Assembly (NCBI GenBank): GCA_005406025.1
Contig: BGZK01000729.1
Coordinates: 186,001 to 250,000, forward strand
Direction of reading: 5' to 3'
DNA: 64,000 nt
DNA from: Eumeta japonica
Lineage: Eukaryota; Arthropoda; Insecta; Lepidoptera; Psychidae
The notes beneath the pieces are model-generated. The model saw nothing but the letters and a program-made list of their open reading frames with translations. It searched no databases and was not told where the DNA came from. Position 1 is the stretch's first letter; every line of letters starts with the position of its first letter. Below are positions 60,172-64,000 of the stretch, one piece after another. The translations under genes were made by a program, and so were the position numbers.

Positions 60172-61835
60172 ATGTACATTAGGGTGCTTTTTTTGAACAA
60201 TTTTTTTTCGGTCCCATGGTGAATTTTGTTGGAAGTACCGTAAAAAAAATTCCCTGAAAGTTTGAGTCCTTAATATTAATATTAAGTACTAGACCAAGGC
60301 GTGCAAAGATTTTCCATTTAAAATACACGTAAAACTTGATTTTATTTCTTTTAAATTTTATAACTCAGAGGCATTTAATGGGATTATCTCACCCGTAATT
60401 AGGTATTCCTTAGAACTGAACGCTCTACAAAAGTCTCCATTGCGGTAAAGTTATAACTTGCACCTGCTGGGTAGTACGGACCCCTAAACCTAATGTTTTC
60501 AAAAAATTCGCGTTTTTTTGGATTTACCTCGTAAACAACACTAGCTACGGAAAAATTGTAAATGATAAACTTGTAGGAAATTCAATTTTCTACAAAAAAG
60601 TGTTTGGCACCAAATCGGTAATATTAATACTTTTTGAGATACAGAGATTTTAAGTTAGAGTGGTATGGATTTTTTATGGATTTCTGAGCTTAATTGTTAA
60701 ATTATCAACTTTTTATTCTAAATTGTAAATTTTTCATCAAAATAAATAGTTACTAATAAAAAGACTATATTCAAGTTCAATTTTCATTAAAAAAAACAAT
60801 TCATTTAACGATGTTTTCAATGAATTACAAAAATGTTGGGAACAACAAAAAATCTAATTATTGTACTTTACACAATTATTGTACTTTATAAAACATTTTT
60901 CCTCGAGTAAGTTGATTTTGTGCACAATGGATACTGCGAGCGATGATTTTGTATTGTTTGAAAAATTTTTTTGTCTTTCATCTTCATTATGAGTTAAAGC
61001 TTCGTTGAATTTTTGAGTAACCGCGACTCCTCGTTCAGCAATATCACTTACCACTTTCAAATTTTTAAATGTGTCAAGACATTTTTGGTAATCAGGATTT
61101 GATTCCCATGTATGTTGTTCAGTATTTATAAATTCATACGAAAGATTAAACTGTTTAAAAATCAACGTTGAGTTTGGAGTCACAAAGTCACTGATGTTGT
61201 TGTCAGCAAATGAAGAAATTAGGTTGTAAGGCACTGAAAAATCAATAGTTTGTAATGTAAAATGTAAATAATAGGTGATTTAAATGACAATTTATAGTGA
61301 AATTAATTTATTTAACAATTTAACTTAAGAATTCCATACCACTTTAACTTAAAATCTCTGTATCTCAAAAAGTATTAATATTAACTAACGATTTGGTGTC
61401 AAAAATTTTTTGTAGGAAATTAAATTTCCTATAAGTTTGTCATTTACAATTTTTCCGTAGCTAGTGTTGTTTACGAGATAAATAAAAAAAAACGCGTATT
61501 TTATGGAAAAATTAGGTTTAGGGGCCTGTATTACCCCGTAGGTGGAAGTTATGACTTTACTGTAATGGAGACTTTTGTAGAGCGTTCAATTCTGAAGAAG
61601 ACCTATCTTTGGGCGAGATAATCCCATTAAAAGCCTCTGAGTTATAAAATTTAAAAGAAAAAAAATCAAGTTTTACGTGTATTTAAATGGGAAATCTTTA
61701 CACGCCTTGATCTAGTACTTAATATTAATATTAAGGGGTCAAACTTTCAGGGAATTTTTTTACGGTACTTCCAACAAAATTTCACCATGGGACCGAAAAA
61801 AAAATAGTTTAAAAAAAAAGCACCCTAATGTACAT
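60172..61835. mobile_element. Element with ~490-bp terminal inverted repeats
   Basis: The unit 60180-61827 (1648 bp) begins TAGGGTGCTTTTTTTGAAC and ends in its reverse complement. Inverted repeats run from 60180 to about 60668 and from about 61333 to 61827, with high similarity (small indels). It is flanked by ATGTACAT on both sides (60172-60179, 61828-61835), a palindromic 8-mer consistent with a target duplication. The 665-bp interior has one minus-strand frame and AT-rich filler. 8-bp duplications are made by hAT and P superfamilies. Which one applies here cannot be told from the ends alone. Confidence 0.8.
60854..61234 (-). CDS. Interior ORF of the long-TIR element, transposase-tail-like
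   Basis: This frame is 126 codons (MPYNLISSFADNNISDFVTP at its start). The middle reads KVVSDIAERGVAVTQKFNEA then LTHNEDERQKN. I remember a similar 'VVNDxAERGVxLIxxFN..LTxDEE' segment near the C-terminus of many uncharacterised arthropod proteins that look transposon-derived. It occupies most of the space between the two long inverted repeats, so it is probably the surviving end of the element's own transposase gene after internal deletion. No catalytic residues are visible. It has an ATG and a stop and no internal break, but may not be expressed. Family membership is tentative. Confidence 0.5.
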   Translation of the reverse strand: MPYNLISSFADNNISDFVTPNSTLIFKQFNLSYEFINTEQHTWESNPDYQKCLDTFKNLKVVSDIAERGVAVTQKFNEALTHNEDERQKNFSNNTKSSLAVSIVHKINLLEEKCFIKYNNCVKYNN

Positions 61836-62575
61836 ATGTCTTTTTGTGCTCCTCTTAATTTCGAATGATCTCAATTCAAATACTCAATCTAAAGTTTGAT
61901 TAATTATTTGGATTTTGAATAATTTTAAAATGCAAAATCTTGAAAAAAGTTATTTTCGCAAAGTTTTAAATGAATTAACTCACTGACTCCAAAAGCTAGT
62001 CACCTCTATTCCCTAACAAAATCTATAGATTATAGTCTACATTATTCAGAGATAGTGTAAGTTCTATTTGTGAATTTTTTTTTATAATCAATTTAGTAGA
62101 TCCAGAAATAGCTCTCTAGACACCGATAAAGAAATTTTTGCTCTTCAATTTACTAAACACCGAAATTTGTCTGGTTTTTGTAAGGATAAAATTGGCATAA
62201 AGAGGGTTTGTGGTATATAGCTTAAAAAAAAAGAATATAAAGCCATTTTGATCAGTGAACAAATTTAAGTATTGTGTTGATACAGTAGATAACTGGCATT
62301 AGACCTTTATAACTACAAAATGTTATTGTACAAGAATTTACTAGTTATTGCGCTGGACACCTGTTGTAGTGGTTGTCACTCATTAATATTTTTTCTCTCG
62401 TTTCTTGAAAAAAGATTTGTATTCATACTTTGGATAAATTAATTGTAATGGAAAGAACAATTGCCCACCGCATGTATGTAATTGTGTATTGTGCATTGAC
62501 CTGGTATCATGGACCAGAATTCTCAACGAGGATGTTAACCTCAAAAGTAAATATATGTTTCTTTGTTAACTGTTT
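61836..62575. other. AT-rich DNA, no gene
   Basis: Nothing recognised. Confidence 0.45.
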
Positions 62576-62599
62576 CTTAAATGTATGATAAAATGTATC

Positions 62600-62770
62600 A
62601 TTCTGTTGGCCCACTCTACCTACAGCATGCCATTCCTCCTTCATTGTTCTCCTCCATTAGATTCCTATTCCTAGTTAAGAATTTGGCAACGCACTGGTAT
62701 AAGGGTGGCGATGATCACCTAATCTCTGGTGCCTCGCAAGCTTGTTCGCTCCTCGTGAATGCAAAAAAAT
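62600..62770 (-). repeat. Lepidopteran short repeat, copy C2 (reverse)
   Basis: AATTTGGCAACGCACTGGTA, GGTGGCGATGATCACCTAAT, 'CTTGTTCGCTCCTC' are the reverse form of the C1 repeat at 26960. The frame 62581-62838 is an artefact. Confidence 0.5.
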
Positions 62771-63479
62771 CGGCTGATAAATTATTTTTATTAAAATTAT
62801 GTATTACTCGTCGTACGAGTTTCGAAATGTGTTTATAAATCGGTCTAACATCGCACATGCCACTTAAAAACTACAACTCCATATATCACATTTGCCGCAT
62901 TAATTTTAGGGTATCATAAAATGTTTCTAGCTTCTGTTTTCCGTAAATATTCTGAGTCGAATACCACCTTGACAGCTGTTGGACGAAGAGTAGACTTGAT
63001 TTTATCAAAACCATACTTTTCTAGCTTAATGTACAAATTCAGTGTATTCATCCCGTTCGTCGTTCAAAATCCCGACGGCCCAATTCTTACCTTATCGCCA
63101 TTTGGTTTGCGTAGTTTACATTGATATCCCCCTCTATTGTATTACAACATGCGCGAAATGTGCGCAGTTGTACGACATTCCAATAAACGGGAAATCATTC
63201 CAAAAAGTTCAGTTTTTATTCGGTAATATTATTATTGCCAACTGTTATAATTTAAACATATGGCGGTGGTCGAATGGTGTTATTAATTCGCAGTTTACAG
63301 GAAATCAACAAGGACGTTTCTTTCAAATTATGCAGACGGTTTTGGTTATCCACCTTACTTCGGCTTTGGCTACGAGGGGCGGTGGAGAAGTCCGCGGCCC
63401 AAGGTACTTAGCGATAACTCATAATTTCACAACTATTACCACTAATTGCGACACTTCTTGTTAGTATAAATATAGCTTC
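62771..63479. other. No recognisable gene
   Basis: The frame 63042-63464 (plus, 140 residues) is the longest here. It has no domain that I can name and overlaps the upstream flank of the mariner. Confidence 0.4.
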
Positions 63480-63531
63480 CTTTCGTTATTAAAGTCATTA
63501 ACAAATTATCTGTCAAAGCACAAACGTCATC

Positions 63532-64000
63532 ATGTCAGCCGAATCGTCAAATCTCAGTAATATTGAACATCGCGCCGTAATAAAGTACTTTGTAAAGAAT
63601 GGAAAAACGCCCAAAGAAATTTTTGAAGACATGGTATCAGTTCTTCAGGAATCTGCGCCTTCGTATACGATGGTCAAAAATAGGCTCGCTTATTTCAACA
63701 AGGACGAGAGGTGTGAAGATGATCCTCGCCCAGGCGTCCTCTGACGGTAGTGACGGAGGAAAATGTTCGAAAATCGAAAAATTAGTACTGGCCCCGAAGA
63801 ATAAAATTATGGCAGATAGCTGAAGAGTTGCAGATTAGTAAAGAACGAGTTGGAGAAATTATACACGAGCATATGAATATGAGAAAAATCAGTGCGCGTT
63901 GGGTACCAAAAATGCTAACGCCGTTTGACAAGCAACGGCGACTTCAGACAAGTAAGAATTTTTTGGAGTTAGTCGGGGATAATATAGACAAAATTTGCCA
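63532..64000 (+). pseudogene. Mariner transposase, N-terminal half, runs off window
   Basis: The ATG at 63532 starts MSAESSNLSNIEHRAVIKYF, followed by KNGKTPKEIFEDMVSVLQES and CEDDPRPG, the two HTH motifs and linker of mariner transposases (SETMAR-like). After a frameshift near 63735, other frames give LAPKNKIMADS-like, then IAEELQISKERVGEIIHEH-like and RVGYQKC..RLTSNG, corresponding to the second DNA-binding part ('ISARWVPKMLTPFDK'). At the window edge 'LVGDNIDKIC' precedes the catalytic domain. At least two frameshifts make it inactive. It belongs to a different mariner lineage from the one at 21630, judging by the linker and HTH sequence. Confidence 0.8.

Overview
The window is AT-rich, intron-bearing animal DNA, most likely from a moth or butterfly. 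The main evidence is a set of dispersed repeats I recognise as lepidopteran. They include paired GGTTCC/GGAACCCT-ended elements, the 'CCTGCGACTTC..GCGTGG' repeat with GATTCC/GATCTC-rich tracts, a 'CCGATTTTGATAAAATTTGGCA' type repeat, and a 'CCATGGACAC' type short repeat. Mariner, hAT and LINE relics are also present. No ordinary host housekeeping gene is recognisable. The identification is from memory of repeat types, not from a search.

Layout. 0-9 kb: palindromic hairpins, small inverted-repeat elements, a degenerate tRNA-type SINE and a mariner N-terminal fragment. 9.3-11.2 kb: a decayed jockey-like LINE on the minus strand, split by a 218-bp hAT MITE with an 8-bp target duplication. 12-25 kb: a second copy of the repeat seen at 0.26-1.08 kb (opposite orientation), a decayed mariner (21.6-22.5 kb) and the tail of another LINE (24.2-24.6 kb). 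25-28 kb: a GC-rich patch, repeats and a long (AT)n tract.

28-35.5 kb is the exception to the decay. It holds a spliced gene with three well-supported coding exons (31410-31603, 32573-32647, 33211-35482) and clean splice sites, all joined in phase. The product has two zinc-finger-like motifs, a tyrosine-recombinase domain of Crypton type and a basic C-terminal tail. One extra T in a 10-T run breaks the reading frame inside the recombinase domain. A likely upstream exon (ending 28387) and a separate small CxxC-rich reading frame (29932-30237) lie in front of it.

35.5-64 kb is again a transposon graveyard. It has several MITEs, many copies of the pyrimidine-rich repeat, and microsatellites. 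A LINE reverse transcriptase keeping its YADD box lies at 54.8-56.1 kb. A Buster-type hAT (57551-59407) is inserted into a lepidopteran repeat whose uninterrupted copy at 51.7-52.5 kb serves as the empty site. A 1.65-kb element with ~490-bp terminal inverted repeats lies at 60180-61827, and a mariner transposase runs off the right edge.

The elements explain each other. The MITE at 9.6 kb is an internally deleted relative of the hAT at 57.6 kb: both ends match and the target-site pattern is the same (CTTTANAG). The density of nested, broken elements and lack of host genes suggest heterochromatin or a W-like chromosome, but that is inference.
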